A stretch of 64,000 bases of DNA from JACOTK01 sp963743945 (GTDB lineage Bacteria; Actinomycetota; Acidimicrobiia; Acidimicrobiales; CADCSY01). A program made the position numbers and the translations under genes. Shown one piece after another: positions 51,959 through 61,075 of this stretch. The stretch's first letter is position 1. Each line of letters opens with the position of its first letter. Location of the stretch: NCBI GenBank assembly GCA_963743945.1, contig CAVURO010000009.1, positions 1 through 64,000 on the forward strand. The letters are read 5' to 3'. The notes beneath the pieces are model-generated. The model searched no databases, was not told the origin of the DNA, and was given only the letters and a program-made list of their open reading frames with translations.

Positions 51959-52671
51959 GGGGCGTCTCGGGAGGCGACCAGCAGCTGACTGATGCCGCCG
52001 GACAAGAGATGGCGGGCGGCGTCCCTGAATCCGGCGCCTCGCAACATCGCCATCAGCTCACCGGTCTCCGGCAGGTAGGCAACCGAACGTGGGAGATAGC
52101 GGTAGGCGTTGGCATCGGACAGGAGGCCGCCGATCAGTGGAACCACCTTTCCGAAGTAGACGCCGTGTCCCCAGCGCATGATGGGGTTGGGCGGCTCGGC
52201 CACTTCGAGCAGCGCGATGCGACCGCCGGGCCTGACCACCCTCGCCAGCTCCTCGAAAAAGGCCCGAAGATCGACAAGGTTCCGCATGGCGAGGCCACAG
52301 GTCGCGCCGTCGGCCGAGGCAGGGGGGAACGGGAGAACGGTGGCGTCGGCCTGAACGAGGGGGGCGGTCGTGCGGGCAGCGCGCAACATGCCGAAGGAGA
52401 CGTCCACGCCGACCGGTCGATGGCCGCTCGCCTGGAGATCTCGGCAGAGATCACCCGTGCCCGCCGCCAGGTCGAGGACGAGCGAACCCCTCGGCAGATC
52501 GAGTGCGGCGACGGTTCGTCGCCGCCAGCGGGTGTCGAGGCGAAAGGTCATGATCCGGTTGACCAGGTCGTAGCGAGGTGCGATCGCATCGAACATGGCC
52601 CGAACCGCCGTGGCCTTCTCGTCGCCATGAGGGAGCATCTCCGGCATGCCGGAACGAGGTGTGCGGGCCAT
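51955..52671 (-). CDS. menG: Demethylmenaquinone methyltransferase
   Basis: This 238-residue UbiE/MenG-type methyltransferase performs the last menaquinone step. It has MFDAIAPRYDLVNRIMTFRLDTRWRRRTVAAL (the UbiE signature), SAM loop LVLDLAAGTGDLCRD, GLAMRNLVDLRAFFEELARVVRPGGRIALLEVAEP and YRYLPRSVAYLPETGELMAML. The ATG at 52671 is chosen over the in-frame GTG at 52680 because TAAAGT (52679-52684) lies 7 nt before it, giving a leaderless message, and the GTG would overlap that -10. It is coupled to menF. Confidence 0.92.
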   Translation of the reverse strand: MARTPRSGMPEMLPHGDEKATAVRAMFDAIAPRYDLVNRIMTFRLDTRWRRRTVAALDLPRGSLVLDLAAGTGDLCRDLQASGHRPVGVDVSFGMLRAARTTAPLVQADATVLPFPPASADGATCGLAMRNLVDLRAFFEELARVVRPGGRIALLEVAEPPNPIMRWGHGVYFGKVVPLIGGLLSDANAYRYLPRSVAYLPETGELMAMLRGAGFRDAARHLLSGGISQLLVASRDAP

Positions 52672-52724
52672 ACGTGCCACTTTAGAGGTCGTGCCGGCCG
52701 TGCGGTGCCCCCACCTTTGGCTTT

Positions 52725-52776
52725 CAGATGGCGTCTTCGGATGGCGTCTTCAGATGGCGTCTTCAGATGGCGTCGG
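52725..52776. repeat. 13-bp tandem repeat at the 3' end of the zinc-ribbon gene
   Basis: Four units like CAGATGGCGTCTT lie between the zinc-ribbon gene and menG. The last unit overlaps that gene's final codons and TGA. As 13 is not a multiple of 3, copy changes would not keep phase downstream. Confidence 0.75.
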
Positions 52777-52954
52777 GTTGTTCCACGCCACAGTGCTTGC
52801 AGCGCGGGTAGCCGCGTGAGGTGGGCCGGTCGCAGTCCACACAGCGATAGACGCGAAGCTCGCCTCGTCGGCCACGGCGGATCGCACTCCAGAGCATGCC
52901 TCCCACGGCAACGGCGATCAGGACCTCGAGGACGTCACGAACCAGGTGCCCCAT
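52763..52954 (-). CDS. Small membrane protein with zinc ribbon
   Basis: This 63-residue protein has one membrane helix (LEVLIAVAVGGMLWSAI) followed by a basic RRGRRGELRVY and a CxxC...CxxC zinc ribbon, YRCVDCDRPTSR and YPRCKHCG. ATG 52954 is used; GGAGGGG lies 5 nt upstream, and the TTG before it is a weaker choice. Its function is unknown, as for many short zinc-ribbon proteins. Confidence 0.6.
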   Translation of the reverse strand: MGHLVRDVLEVLIAVAVGGMLWSAIRRGRRGELRVYRCVDCDRPTSRGYPRCKHCGVEQPDAI

Positions 52955-52987
52955 CAATTCCCCTCCGATCGCCCTGCGGCGCCAGGA

Positions 52988-53341
52988 TCAGTGGAACCAG
53001 ATTCGCTGATAGTCGCGACTCTGGGGATGCAACAACAAGGCCACCAGGGCAACCTCGAAGAGGAGGTTGACGACGTCACCGCCGAAGACGCCGTTGACCC
53101 CGTTGTAGGCGACCCGCAGAACGAACGGCAGGATGGCGACGGCGATGCCGAGGTTGTAGCCCCACCGCTTCTCGTTGGCGATCCCGAAGCCCGCCCCCAC
53201 CCCGCCGAAGATCGTGGCGATGCCGTAGAAGTGGACGATGCCTCCGAAGAGCAGCGCGAAGAAGGCATTGATGTACAGGAGGAAGACGGCAATCTGCAAC
53301 GTCTGGGGTTGCGTCGGATTGAGCCAGCGGCGTGTTTCCAT
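52988..53341 (-). CDS. Small multi-spanning membrane protein
   Basis: This 117-residue protein has three hydrophobic stretches (IAVFLLYINAFFALLFGGIVHFYGIATIFGGVGAG; LGIAVAILPFVLRVAY; VVNLLFEVALVALLLH) and short charged ends. The family is not recognised. It sits on the same strand between the zinc-ribbon gene and rlmN with small gaps (33 and 36 bp), so it may share their transcript. No Shine-Dalgarno sequence is clear. Confidence 0.65.
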   Translation of the reverse strand: METRRWLNPTQPQTLQIAVFLLYINAFFALLFGGIVHFYGIATIFGGVGAGFGIANEKRWGYNLGIAVAILPFVLRVAYNGVNGVFGGDVVNLLFEVALVALLLHPQSRDYQRIWFH

Positions 53342-53377
53342 CTGCTCAGTTTGTCAGCCCTGTCGAGATTTCGGAGA

Positions 53378-54448
53378 TCATCCCTGATCGGGCGGAGCAC
53401 CGAGGATCACGGGCGTCGCGGCGCGCCGGCCGGCGTGGACAGCCCGAAGCTGGCCGCAGGCGGCGTCGATGTTCGTTCCCCGGTTCGCCCGAATCGTGGC
53501 ATTGACCCCGAGGGATTGCAGCTGATCGCGAAATGCCTCGACCGTCGAACGGGGCGATCCGGCCACGGCATAGCCGGGCGTGGGATTCAGTGGGATCAGG
53601 TTCACGTGGGCTCGCAACGGCAACGCCAGCGCTGCCAACTCCCGCGCATCGCGTGGTCGGTCGTTGACCTCACTGATGAGCGCCCACTCGAACGACAACC
53701 TCCGACCCTTGGCCTCCAGGTACACCTCACATGCCCGGGTCAGGGCGGCGAGCGGGTAGCGGCGGTTGGGCGGCACCAACTCGTCTCGCAGTGCGTCGTT
53801 GGCTGCGTGGAGCGATACGGCAAGGTTCACCGGAAGCCGCTCACCTGCCAGGCGGCGAATTCCCGGCACGATGCCCACCGTGGAGATCGTGAGATGGCGA
53901 GCGGACAGACCGACGTCGTCGTGAAGTCGCTCCACGGCAGCCCACATGCGGTCGTAGTTGGCCATCGGCTCGCCCATGCCCATGAACACGACGTTGCTCA
54001 CCCGTCGATCGCCCGCAGACCGAATGGCGGCGATCACCTGTTCGACGATCTCGCCGGTCGTGAGGTTGCGTTCGAATCCGGCCTGTCCGGTCGCGCAGAA
54101 CCCGCAGGCCATGGCACAGCCCGCCTGCGACGAGACGCAGACCGTCGATCGATGGTCGTAGTGCATCAGGACGGTCTCGATCAGCGCTCCATCGTGCATG
54201 CGCCAGAGCCATTTGACGGTGTCGCCGTTGTCGCTCCTCGACTCATGGGCCAACGCGAGCGCCGCCGGCAGCTCGTGGTCGAGTCGTTCGCGCAGTGAAC
54301 TGGGAAGGGCGGTCATGGCGGTCGGCTCCGCCGCTTGGCGGTAGAGGCCCTCCCACACCTGGTTCACCCGGTAGCCGGGCTCGCCGGCCAGCATGGCCCT
54401 CAGCTCGTCCTGGCCGATGTCGTAACGAGTTCGTTGGCCGACGGGCAT
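53378..54448 (-). CDS. rlmN: 23S rRNA/tRNA adenine C2-methyltransferase RlmN
   Basis: This 356-residue radical SAM enzyme methylates A2503 of 23S rRNA (and some tRNAs). The Fe-S cysteines are in CVSSQAGCAMACGFCATGQAGFERNLTTGEI near residue 114, with VVFMGMGEPMANYDRMW, SVSLHAANDALRDELVPPNRRYPL and the second catalytic cysteine in RGTNIDAACGQL near 331. ATG 54448 is preceded by TAGCCT at 7 nt, giving a leaderless transcript. A divergent VIT1-like gene starts 42 bp away. Confidence 0.95.
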   Translation of the reverse strand: MPVGQRTRYDIGQDELRAMLAGEPGYRVNQVWEGLYRQAAEPTAMTALPSSLRERLDHELPAALALAHESRSDNGDTVKWLWRMHDGALIETVLMHYDHRSTVCVSSQAGCAMACGFCATGQAGFERNLTTGEIVEQVIAAIRSAGDRRVSNVVFMGMGEPMANYDRMWAAVERLHDDVGLSARHLTISTVGIVPGIRRLAGERLPVNLAVSLHAANDALRDELVPPNRRYPLAALTRACEVYLEAKGRRLSFEWALISEVNDRPRDARELAALALPLRAHVNLIPLNPTPGYAVAGSPRSTVEAFRDQLQSLGVNATIRANRGTNIDAACGQLRAVHAGRRAATPVILGAPPDQG

Positions 54449-54455
54449 GGTGTTC

Positions 54456-54461
54456 AGGCTA
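54456..54461 (-). promoter_or_regulatory. Probable -10 of rlmN
   Basis: On the minus strand TAGCCT lies 7 nt before the rlmN ATG. The divergent VIT1-like gene has TAACGT (54478-54483) 7 nt before its own ATG, so two leaderless promoters sit within 42 bp. Confidence 0.45.
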
Positions 54462-54490
54462 GAGGAGCAGGCGGTCGTAACGTGGTCGGC

Positions 54491-55243
54491 ATGGATGAGG
54501 AACGGACGCAGCACATGGGTCATGGTGTCGATCCGGTCGAACCTCCGGTGCCCGAGGTTCATCACCGTGACGTCTCGGGCGGGACCGCTCGTGCAGCGGT
54601 CTTCGGGGTGAGCGACGGGCTGGTCTCGAACATGGGCCTCATCCTGGGCGTGGCGGGTGCAGGGCCTGCTCCGAGCGTTGTCCGACTGGCCGGCCTGGCG
54701 GGCTTGATCGCCGGCGGGATCTCGATGGCGGCAGGCGAGTACAACTCGATGAAGGTCCAGAAGGAGCTCTTCGAGTACGAGCTCGAGATGGAGCGTGTCG
54801 AATTGGTTCGAAACCCCCATGTCGAGTTGGTGGAGCTGGCGCAGATCTACGAGTCACGCGGCTTGTCCGCCGATCAGGCTCGGGAGCTGGCAGCGGCGAT
54901 GATGGAACACCCGGAGCTTGCGCTGGAGACTCACGCGCGTGAGGAGTTGGGCATCAACCCGAACGAGCTCGGGTCGCCGATGGGTGCAGCGGCCTATTCG
55001 CTGGCGGCCTTCTCGGTTGGCGCCGTGGCGCCCTTGTTGCCGTGGTTCTTCACCAGGGGCAACGCGGCCATCGCCTCATCGCTGATCGTGGCCTTCGTGG
55101 CGGCCGTCGCGGTCGGGCTCGCCATCGGTCGCCTTACGGCCCGTCATTGGGGCCGAACGACGCTGCGTCAGGTCCTGTTCACGCTGGTTCCTGCGGGAAT
55201 CACCTACCTGGTCGGTTCAGCGGTCGGGGTCCAGGGGGTCTGA
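54491..55243 (+). CDS. VIT1/CCC1-family transporter-like protein
   Basis: This 250-residue membrane protein of the VIT1/CCC1 family moves iron or manganese in plants and yeast. It contains AAVFGVSDGLVSNMGLILGVAG, LAGLIAGGISMAAGEYNSMKVQKELFEYELE (the conserved GEY segment and metal-binding acidic helix) and three membrane helices at the C-terminus, with VGAVAPLLPWFF. The start ATG is 7 nt after TAACGT. The gene's last 27 bp overlap the convergent mshD-like gene. The metal substrate is not established. Confidence 0.85.
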   Translation: MDEERTQHMGHGVDPVEPPVPEVHHRDVSGGTARAAVFGVSDGLVSNMGLILGVAGAGPAPSVVRLAGLAGLIAGGISMAAGEYNSMKVQKELFEYELEMERVELVRNPHVELVELAQIYESRGLSADQARELAAAMMEHPELALETHAREELGINPNELGSPMGAAAYSLAAFSVGAVAPLLPWFFTRGNAAIASSLIVAFVAAVAVGLAIGRLTARHWGRTTLRQVLFTLVPAGITYLVGSAVGVQGV

Positions 55244-56179
55244 GGACCCGTCGCTGAGGACCTCACCGGTGTAGGCACGGTCGAGGTGGTGCACGGTGAA
55301 TCCCATCGACCGATAGAGGCGCAGCGCCGCCTCGTTGGACAGGTCGACCCAGAGCATCCCGACGCCGAGTCCCCGGCCTTCAAGCCAGTCGAGTCCCGCG
55401 ACGACCAGGGAGCGTCCCAGTCCGAGGCGCCGGAAGTCGGGGTCAACCCCGACGACGTAGATCTCACCCAGAGGGGGATCGTCGTCCGCGTGGATCTTTG
55501 TCCAACAGAATCCGGCAAGGCGGCCGCCCCGCTCGTGCAGGAGGAAGCCCTCCGGGTCGAACCAGGGTTCTCGTTTCCTTCCCTCGAGGGTCGAACGATC
55601 CCAGCCTCCCTGTTCGGGGTGCCAATGAAAGGCGCGATTGTTGACCGCCAGCCATGCCTCCTCGTCGTGATCGGGTCGAAATGCGCGGAGCACCAGGGGC
55701 TCGGGGTCTCGACTGCCTTCGAGTGGGAGGTTGCGGCGAAGTTGGCAGAGATCACGGGTTGGCTTCAGGCCAAGCGCGTCTGCCACCGCGTCGTGGACGG
55801 GCGTCGGCTGCCGTACCCACCATCGGACCGTTCCTCCACCGCGTCGGCCGACGAGATCCATCGCGGCTCGCAGGACCTCACCCCCGATCGCCACCGCCTC
55901 GTCCGCAAGCGAGGGATCGGTGACGAGGTCAAGGACCCAAGCCGGCTTGTCGTGATCCGGGTCGTCGTCCACCCGGGTGACCTGGGCGTAGGCAGCCGGC
56001 AGGCCGGTCTCGGAGTTCCGAGAAAAGATGCCGGTTGCGCCTTTGGCGCCGGTCATCGCCTGCAGGCGCTGTGGGTCGATGGACCGGTGGCCGGTGGCCG
56101 CCTCGGCCGCGTTGAGCATCGCGGTGACCTGGAGAACCTCGGCCGGGGTCAATGATTCCCTGATGTCGAGGCGGCGCAC
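55217..56179 (-). CDS. mshD: Mycothiol synthase-like tandem GNAT acetyltransferase
   Basis: This 320-residue protein has two GNAT domains, as MshD does. The second holds LVLRAFRPDHDEEAWLAVNNRAFHWHPEQGGWD, typical of MshD, then PEGFLLHERGGRLAGFCWTKIH and EIYVVGVDPDFRRLGLGRSLVVAGLDWLE, the acetyl-CoA pyrophosphate loop R-RLGLGR. MshD acetylates the cysteine of Cys-GlcN-Ins in the last mycothiol step, a thiol restricted to actinobacteria. The GTG start 56179 has TAACCT 6 nt upstream. Other msh genes are not in the window. Confidence 0.88.
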   Translation of the reverse strand: MRRLDIRESLTPAEVLQVTAMLNAAEAATGHRSIDPQRLQAMTGAKGATGIFSRNSETGLPAAYAQVTRVDDDPDHDKPAWVLDLVTDPSLADEAVAIGGEVLRAAMDLVGRRGGGTVRWWVRQPTPVHDAVADALGLKPTRDLCQLRRNLPLEGSRDPEPLVLRAFRPDHDEEAWLAVNNRAFHWHPEQGGWDRSTLEGRKREPWFDPEGFLLHERGGRLAGFCWTKIHADDDPPLGEIYVVGVDPDFRRLGLGRSLVVAGLDWLEGRGLGVGMLWVDLSNEAALRLYRSMGFTVHHLDRAYTGEVLSDGSSDPLDPDR

Positions 56180-56278
56180 GATGGGAGGTTAGTTCTTGAC
56201 CGCCAGGACATCGTTCCGCCGTGACGTCGGGCCCTTCGACCCTTCTCCCGGAGCGAACCGGCATCGGAGACTGACCTG

Positions 56279-57052
56279 ATGGCCATTGACGACGTGCCGA
56301 CGCCCCCAACCGGAGGCGATCCGGGTCACACCACCGGTGCGGCAGCGACCGTGCAGATGACCGACGTCAGTCGCCGCTACCAGGTGGGCTCGACCGAGGT
56401 GTCGGCGCTGGAGGGCGTGAACCTGGAGATCGACGAGGGTCAGTTTGTCGTGGTCCTGGGCCCCTCCGGCAGCGGAAAGACCACGCTCGTCAATCTCATC
56501 GGTGCACTTGATGTCGCGACCGATGGCGAGGTCGTGGTCGCCGGCAGGCGCATCACGGGGGCCTCGCGCGCCGAGTTGTCCCGATTTCGACGCGACACGG
56601 TGAGCTTCATCTTCCAGAGCTTCAACCTCTTCCCGGGGCTCACCGCCCGGGAGAACGTGCAGTTCGGAAAGGATGTGACCCGAAGGAGTGGAGAGGGCGG
56701 CGACGTGGCCGAGATCCTGGCGAGCGTCGGCCTCGGTGAGCGGCTCGACCACTTTCCCCACGAGTTGTCGGGCGGTGAACAGCAACGGGTGGCGATCGCC
56801 CGGGCACTGGCCACGGGCAACCCGATCATGCTGGCCGACGAGCCCACCGGCGAACTTGATTTCCACACCGGGGTGCAGATCCTCGGGTTGCTCCAGGAGC
56901 AGGCCGACGCCGGCCACACCGTGTTGGTGGTCACGCACAATCGGGAGATCTCCCGGGTGGCCGATCGGGTGATCGAGCTCAGCAGTGGGCGCATCGTGCG
57001 CGACGGGCCACCGATCGAGGGCAAGGTTCCCGTCGATGAGCTGAGTTGGTAG
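56279..57052 (+). CDS. ABC transporter ATP-binding protein (LolD type)
   Basis: This 257-residue ATPase has Walker A VLGPSGSGKTTLVNLIGAL, signature ELSGGEQQRVAIARAL, Walker B IMLADEPTGELD and FIFQSFNLFPGLTARENV, all typical of the MacB/LolD group. The first 25 residues are polar and unconserved. Four bases separate its stop from the permease start, so the two form an operon. The ATG 56279 begins after a moderately GC-rich leader with no obvious ribosome site. It is similar to, but not close to, the other ATPase at 49240. Confidence 0.9.
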   Translation: MAIDDVPTPPTGGDPGHTTGAAATVQMTDVSRRYQVGSTEVSALEGVNLEIDEGQFVVVLGPSGSGKTTLVNLIGALDVATDGEVVVAGRRITGASRAELSRFRRDTVSFIFQSFNLFPGLTARENVQFGKDVTRRSGEGGDVAEILASVGLGERLDHFPHELSGGEQQRVAIARALATGNPIMLADEPTGELDFHTGVQILGLLQEQADAGHTVLVVTHNREISRVADRVIELSSGRIVRDGPPIEGKVPVDELSW

Positions 57053-57056
57053 CCGG

Positions 57057-59549
57057 ATGGGGTTGAGGTTCTGGTTGCGCTGGTCGGGGCGAGACCTCCG
57101 CAAGCGGTGGCCCCAGGTGGTGGCGATCGCCCTGGTCATTTCCGTGGGAACAGGCGTTTTCGCCGGTCTCGGCAGCACGACCCAGTGGCGTCGGGAGTCG
57201 AATGACGCAAGCTATGCCGCGCTTGGCATGCACGACGTCAAGCTCTCGCTGAGCGAGGGGTCGACGGCGGCGGCCGGCACGCTTCGCCGCCTTGTCGATC
57301 AGGCCGATGGACTGGACGACCGACGTGACATCCAGGCAATGGAGGAACGTCTCATCGTTCCCACCCAGGTTGACGCCTCGACCGATGATGAGGCGATCCT
57401 GGCGCCGGGTCGACTTGTCGGGGTGCCGGTGTCGGAGGGTGCGCCGAAGGTGGATGGCATCGAGGTGCGTGAGGGCCGTGCGTTGGGGCCGGCCGACGAG
57501 GGTCGACCTGTCGGCCTGCTCGAGGTGCATTTCGCCGACGCGCGAAGCCTCGCGCCGACGGGCGCGTTGAGGATCGCCGGCGGTGCGTCCATCGACTGGG
57601 TCGGCACCGCGCTCTCGCCGGAGTACTTCTACGTGATCGATCCTCGGGGCGGTCTGCTGGGGGCGATGGACTTCGCGGTGGTCTTCGCGCCACTGGCCAC
57701 GGTCCAGAGGCTTACCGGTCTGGCCGGCCAGGTCAACGATCTGGTGATCGGCCTGCGTCCCGGTGCCGATCGTGAGGCGCTCGTTGTCGCGATCGAAGAC
57801 GCTGCCGAAGGCGCTCCGGACCTCGGCATCACCGTCTCGGTGACCGAGGACGACCGCTCCTGGCAAGTGCTCCACGACGACATCGCCGGTGACCAGCAGT
57901 TCTGGAACGTGTTCGCCGGACTCATCCTGGCCGGAGCGGCGTTTGCCGCCTTCAACCTCGCCGGGCGCATGGTGGAGGCCCAGCGACGGGAGATCGGTGT
58001 AGGCATGGCGTTGGGGGCCACGCCGGCGACCATTGCCCGGCGGCCCCTGTTGGTCGGCCTCGAGATCGCCGTGCTCGGCGCCGTGCTTGGAGTCGCCGTG
58101 GGGCTGTTGGTCGATCTTGCCATCGGCTCGGTTTTCGAGGATCTGCTTCCCCTGCCCGTTTGGAGGACGCCGTTTCAGGTTGGTGTGTTCGTCCGCGGCG
58201 CTGCGTTGGGGGTCGCGCTTCCGATGGTCGCCACGGCATGGCCGGTGTGGCGGGCGGTGCGGGTTCCGCCTGTGGAGGCGATCCGCACGGGTCACCTCGC
58301 CGTGCGGGGCAGTCGACTCGAGGCACTGGCGCGTAGGTTGGCTGTGCCCGGGGGCTCGTTGAGCAGGCTGCCGCTGCGCAACATCCTGCGAGCGCCGAGG
58401 CGCACCCTCCTGACGGCGCTCGGCATCGCCTCGGCGATCACCACGCTGGTTGCCACCTTCGGCTTGATCGACAGCTTCGTCGGTACGGTGACGGTGGCCG
58501 ATCGGACGACCCTGGCCGGAACGCCCAATCGGGTCATGGTCGACCTGGATCGGTTCCATGCCATCGGGAGCCCCGAGGTTCGGGCCATCAGAGACCTGTC
58601 GGTCGTCGGTCATGCCGAGACGGGGGTGAGGATTGGGGGAACGTTGGCACCCATCTCCTCCGAAGGCGGCGGAGCGGAGCAGAGTCAGGCGGCAGGTGAC
58701 CGTGCCTCGGAGGTCAACGTTCTGCTGGAGGTGCGCGACCTCGATCACGGTGAGTGGGTTCCACCGGTCTCGAAGGGTCGGCTGCCCCGAGGCAGCGACG
58801 AGATCCTGTTGGCCGCAGAGGCCGGTCGTGACCTGGGTGTCGGTCCGGGTGACGCCGTTCTCCTTCGTCACCCCGTTGCAACCTCAGCCGGATCCACGCG
58901 CATCGAGGAGACCGTCATGCGGGTCGCCGGGCTTCATCCCAGCCCGTTTCGCTTCGAGGCATTTCTCGCTCGGCCGGACGTGCTTGGCCTGACCGGGACA
59001 ACCAATGCCATACAGGTTCGCCCGGCTCCCGGAAGGACGGTCGCCGATGTCCAACGGGCGATCTTCGGCCTGCCGGGCGTGGCATCGGTGCAGCCGGCGT
59101 CGGCCATGGCCGACGCCCTCGAAACAGCGCTCGATCAGAGCGTCGGCATCTTTCGCGTGATCCAGTACTTCATGTTGTTCCTGGCGGTGCTCATTGCCTT
59201 CAACTCCACGAGCATCGCGGCGGACGAGCGATCACGCGATCACGCCACGATGCTGGCCTTCGGGCTTCCCGTCCGGTCCTTGGTGCGTTTGGCTGTGGTC
59301 GAGGGGCTGATGGTGGGCATGCTCGGAACCGCCATCGGCCTGATGGCGGGACGACTGGTGGTGGAGTGGTTCGCGGTCACCCTGGTTGCGAACACGCTGC
59401 CCGAGGTGGGCATCACCGCCCAACTGTCCACCGGAACCATGATGAGCGCCGTTGTCCTCGGTGTTGCCGCAGTGGCCATCGCTCCGCTGTTCACCGTGCG
59501 GCGCCTGTTGCGCGTGGACGTGCCCTCCACGTTGCGCGTCATGGAATAG
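57057..59549 (+). CDS. FtsX-like ABC transporter permease
   Basis: This 830-residue permease has an N-terminal anchor (VVAIALVISVGTGVFAGLGS), a large outer MacB-like domain, then FtsX blocks FAAFNLAGRMVEAQRREIGVGMALGATPATIARRPLL and ALLIAFNSTSIAADERSRDHATMLAFGLPVRSLVRLAVVEGL-like segments near the C-terminus, with MVATAWPVWRAVRVPPVEAIRTGHL in the middle. It belongs with the ATPase 5 bp upstream. It may export or detach envelope lipids or peptides. No ligand is known. Confidence 0.9.
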   Translation: MGLRFWLRWSGRDLRKRWPQVVAIALVISVGTGVFAGLGSTTQWRRESNDASYAALGMHDVKLSLSEGSTAAAGTLRRLVDQADGLDDRRDIQAMEERLIVPTQVDASTDDEAILAPGRLVGVPVSEGAPKVDGIEVREGRALGPADEGRPVGLLEVHFADARSLAPTGALRIAGGASIDWVGTALSPEYFYVIDPRGGLLGAMDFAVVFAPLATVQRLTGLAGQVNDLVIGLRPGADREALVVAIEDAAEGAPDLGITVSVTEDDRSWQVLHDDIAGDQQFWNVFAGLILAGAAFAAFNLAGRMVEAQRREIGVGMALGATPATIARRPLLVGLEIAVLGAVLGVAVGLLVDLAIGSVFEDLLPLPVWRTPFQVGVFVRGAALGVALPMVATAWPVWRAVRVPPVEAIRTGHLAVRGSRLEALARRLAVPGGSLSRLPLRNILRAPRRTLLTALGIASAITTLVATFGLIDSFVGTVTVADRTTLAGTPNRVMVDLDRFHAIGSPEVRAIRDLSVVGHAETGVRIGGTLAPISSEGGGAEQSQAAGDRASEVNVLLEVRDLDHGEWVPPVSKGRLPRGSDEILLAAEAGRDLGVGPGDAVLLRHPVATSAGSTRIEETVMRVAGLHPSPFRFEAFLARPDVLGLTGTTNAIQVRPAPGRTVADVQRAIFGLPGVASVQPASAMADALETALDQSVGIFRVIQYFMLFLAVLIAFNSTSIAADERSRDHATMLAFGLPVRSLVRLAVVEGLMVGMLGTAIGLMAGRLVVEWFAVTLVANTLPEVGITAQLSTGTMMSAVVLGVAAVAIAPLFTVRRLLRVDVPSTLRVME

Positions 59550-59599
59550 GCGCCGGCCCACTGGAGGCTGGGGTGCCGACGGGGCCCTAGGTTGTGGCC

Positions 59600-60262
59600 A
59601 TGGGACGACCCAGAACGCCGGCCGGCCGGGCACGCGAGGTATTGCGACGATTGGGCGAGGAGTACCCGGGCACGGCCCGCGAGCTGTGCGCCCTGGTGCA
59701 CGAGGATCCCTTCCAGCTCCTGGCAGCCACGATCCTGTCCGCCCAGACGACCGACGAACGGGTCAACCAGGTGACACCGGCGCTGTTCGAGCGCTATCCG
59801 AGCGCCTTCGAGATGGCGGCGGCAGATCCGCACGAGGTGGAGAAGCTCATCTTCTCGACGGGCTTCTTTCGCCAGAAGACTTTCAGCCTGATCGGCATGG
59901 CCGCTGCACTGGTCGATCGCCACGGGGGAGAGGTGCCAACCACGATGGCTGCCCTCACCGCATTGCCCGGCGTGGGGCGAAAGACGGCGAACGTCGTCCT
60001 TGGGGTGGCTTTCGGCCTGCCCGGCCTGCCTGTGGACACCCACGTCGGGCGCCTTGCCCGGCGTCTCGGTCTCACGGCTGAGACCGACCCCGTCAAGGTG
60101 GAGCACGAGCTGGGATCGATGGTGCCGGCGCGTGACCGCGGCCGGTTGAGCCTTGTCCTCATCCTTCACGGACGGGCGGTGTGCGCATCTCGACGGCCCC
60201 GCTGTGAGATCTGCGTGCTGGCCGACATCTGTCCGTCGGCATTCGGGTCGGCCAACCTCTGA
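59600..60262 (+). CDS. nth: Endonuclease III (DNA glycosylase/AP lyase)
   Basis: This 220-residue base-excision enzyme acts on oxidised pyrimidines. It has the helix-hairpin-helix LPGVGRKTANVVLGVAF with catalytic Lys near 123, the catalytic Asp in PVDTHVGRLARRLGL near 141, and the C-terminal Fe-S cluster CX6CX2CX5C (CASRRPRCEICVLADIC). ATG 59600 is favoured because TAGGTT (59588-59593) lies 6 nt upstream; the in-frame GTG at 59594 would fall in the leader. The gene is complete and normal in length. Confidence 0.95.
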   Translation: MGRPRTPAGRAREVLRRLGEEYPGTARELCALVHEDPFQLLAATILSAQTTDERVNQVTPALFERYPSAFEMAAADPHEVEKLIFSTGFFRQKTFSLIGMAAALVDRHGGEVPTTMAALTALPGVGRKTANVVLGVAFGLPGLPVDTHVGRLARRLGLTAETDPVKVEHELGSMVPARDRGRLSLVLILHGRAVCASRRPRCEICVLADICPSAFGSANL

Positions 60263-60361
60263 CGCCCGAGGCGACGTGCGTGGGGAGCGGCCTGACGCCG
60301 GTGCGACGGTGGTCGGGAGTGGCCTGAAGACCGAGGCGAGAGGGTTGAGAGCAGCCTGGTT

Positions 60362-61075
60362 TCAGGGGGCGATGGCGATCAGGAACTCGGCGAGGTGATC
60401 GGCGGTGGCGTCGAGCACCTCGGGATCCCGGAGATGGCTGGGAACCTCGATGTGCAGGCACGCAGCGGCGCACCGCGAGAGCAGACCCGTGCGCTTGTTG
60501 GCTCCTGCGGTCATGGTCAGCTTGTCGCCGGCGGCGTCGACGGCCAGGGGAAGCCCGAAGCGATTTGCCCAAGCGGCCTTCATGGCCACGGCCTGTTCGG
60601 CCCCCACGCCCACCGTCGCCATCTCCATGACGTCCTTGCTCGAGTCCCCGTGGATCTCGACACTCATCCGGCTCGGGAATCGGGCCACGCAGTCACTGAA
60701 GAGCCCGAAGACGGCACCTGCAGTCTTGGTCTTGCGGTCCATCCCCCAACGCATCTCGGTTGGGCGATTGACATTGATCCGGCGCACGAACGTCGCCTTC
60801 GGGTCAACCGCCCACACGACGTTGGCGCTCATCCGCGTGCCGATGGCAAGGGCCAGATCCCTGGTGTTGCGATCGAAGCTGCCGTGTGGGGCGATGAGTG
60901 TGACATCCCGCCGGAGGGCTCCGGCCTGCGACCCCACCTCCAGGGATGGCCATGCGCTCGATGTTGCCGGGCAGGGCGACGATGGCGGCGCGGTTGCGGC
61001 GGAAGAGGCGGACAGAGGTAGGCAGGTTGCCGTGGCGCACGCAAGCGCGACGAAGGCAAGTCCCTTCTTGTGCAT
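60362..61075 (-). CDS. Secreted protein with amidohydrolase-like His/Glu motifs (paralogue 1)
   Basis: This 237-residue protein has a signal peptide (HKKGLAFVALACATATCLPL, cleavage near SASSA). The body has DVTLIAPHGSFDRNTRDLALAIG, RRINVNRPTEMRWG and SRMSVEIHGDSSKD. The PHG, N-R-P and E-x-H-G-D pattern resembles the zinc sites of N-formylglutamate amidohydrolase and poly-gamma-glutamate hydrolase folds. Its C-terminal TAGANKRTGLLSRCAAACLHIEVP is also present in the neighbouring paralogue. ATG 61075 has a G-run upstream. No known family was assigned by search; a cell-wall or amide hydrolase is a guess. Confidence 0.65.
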   Translation of the reverse strand: MHKKGLAFVALACATATCLPLSASSAATAPPSSPCPATSSAWPSLEVGSQAGALRRDVTLIAPHGSFDRNTRDLALAIGTRMSANVVWAVDPKATFVRRINVNRPTEMRWGMDRKTKTAGAVFGLFSDCVARFPSRMSVEIHGDSSKDVMEMATVGVGAEQAVAMKAAWANRFGLPLAVDAAGDKLTMTAGANKRTGLLSRCAAACLHIEVPSHLRDPEVLDATADHLAEFLIAIAP

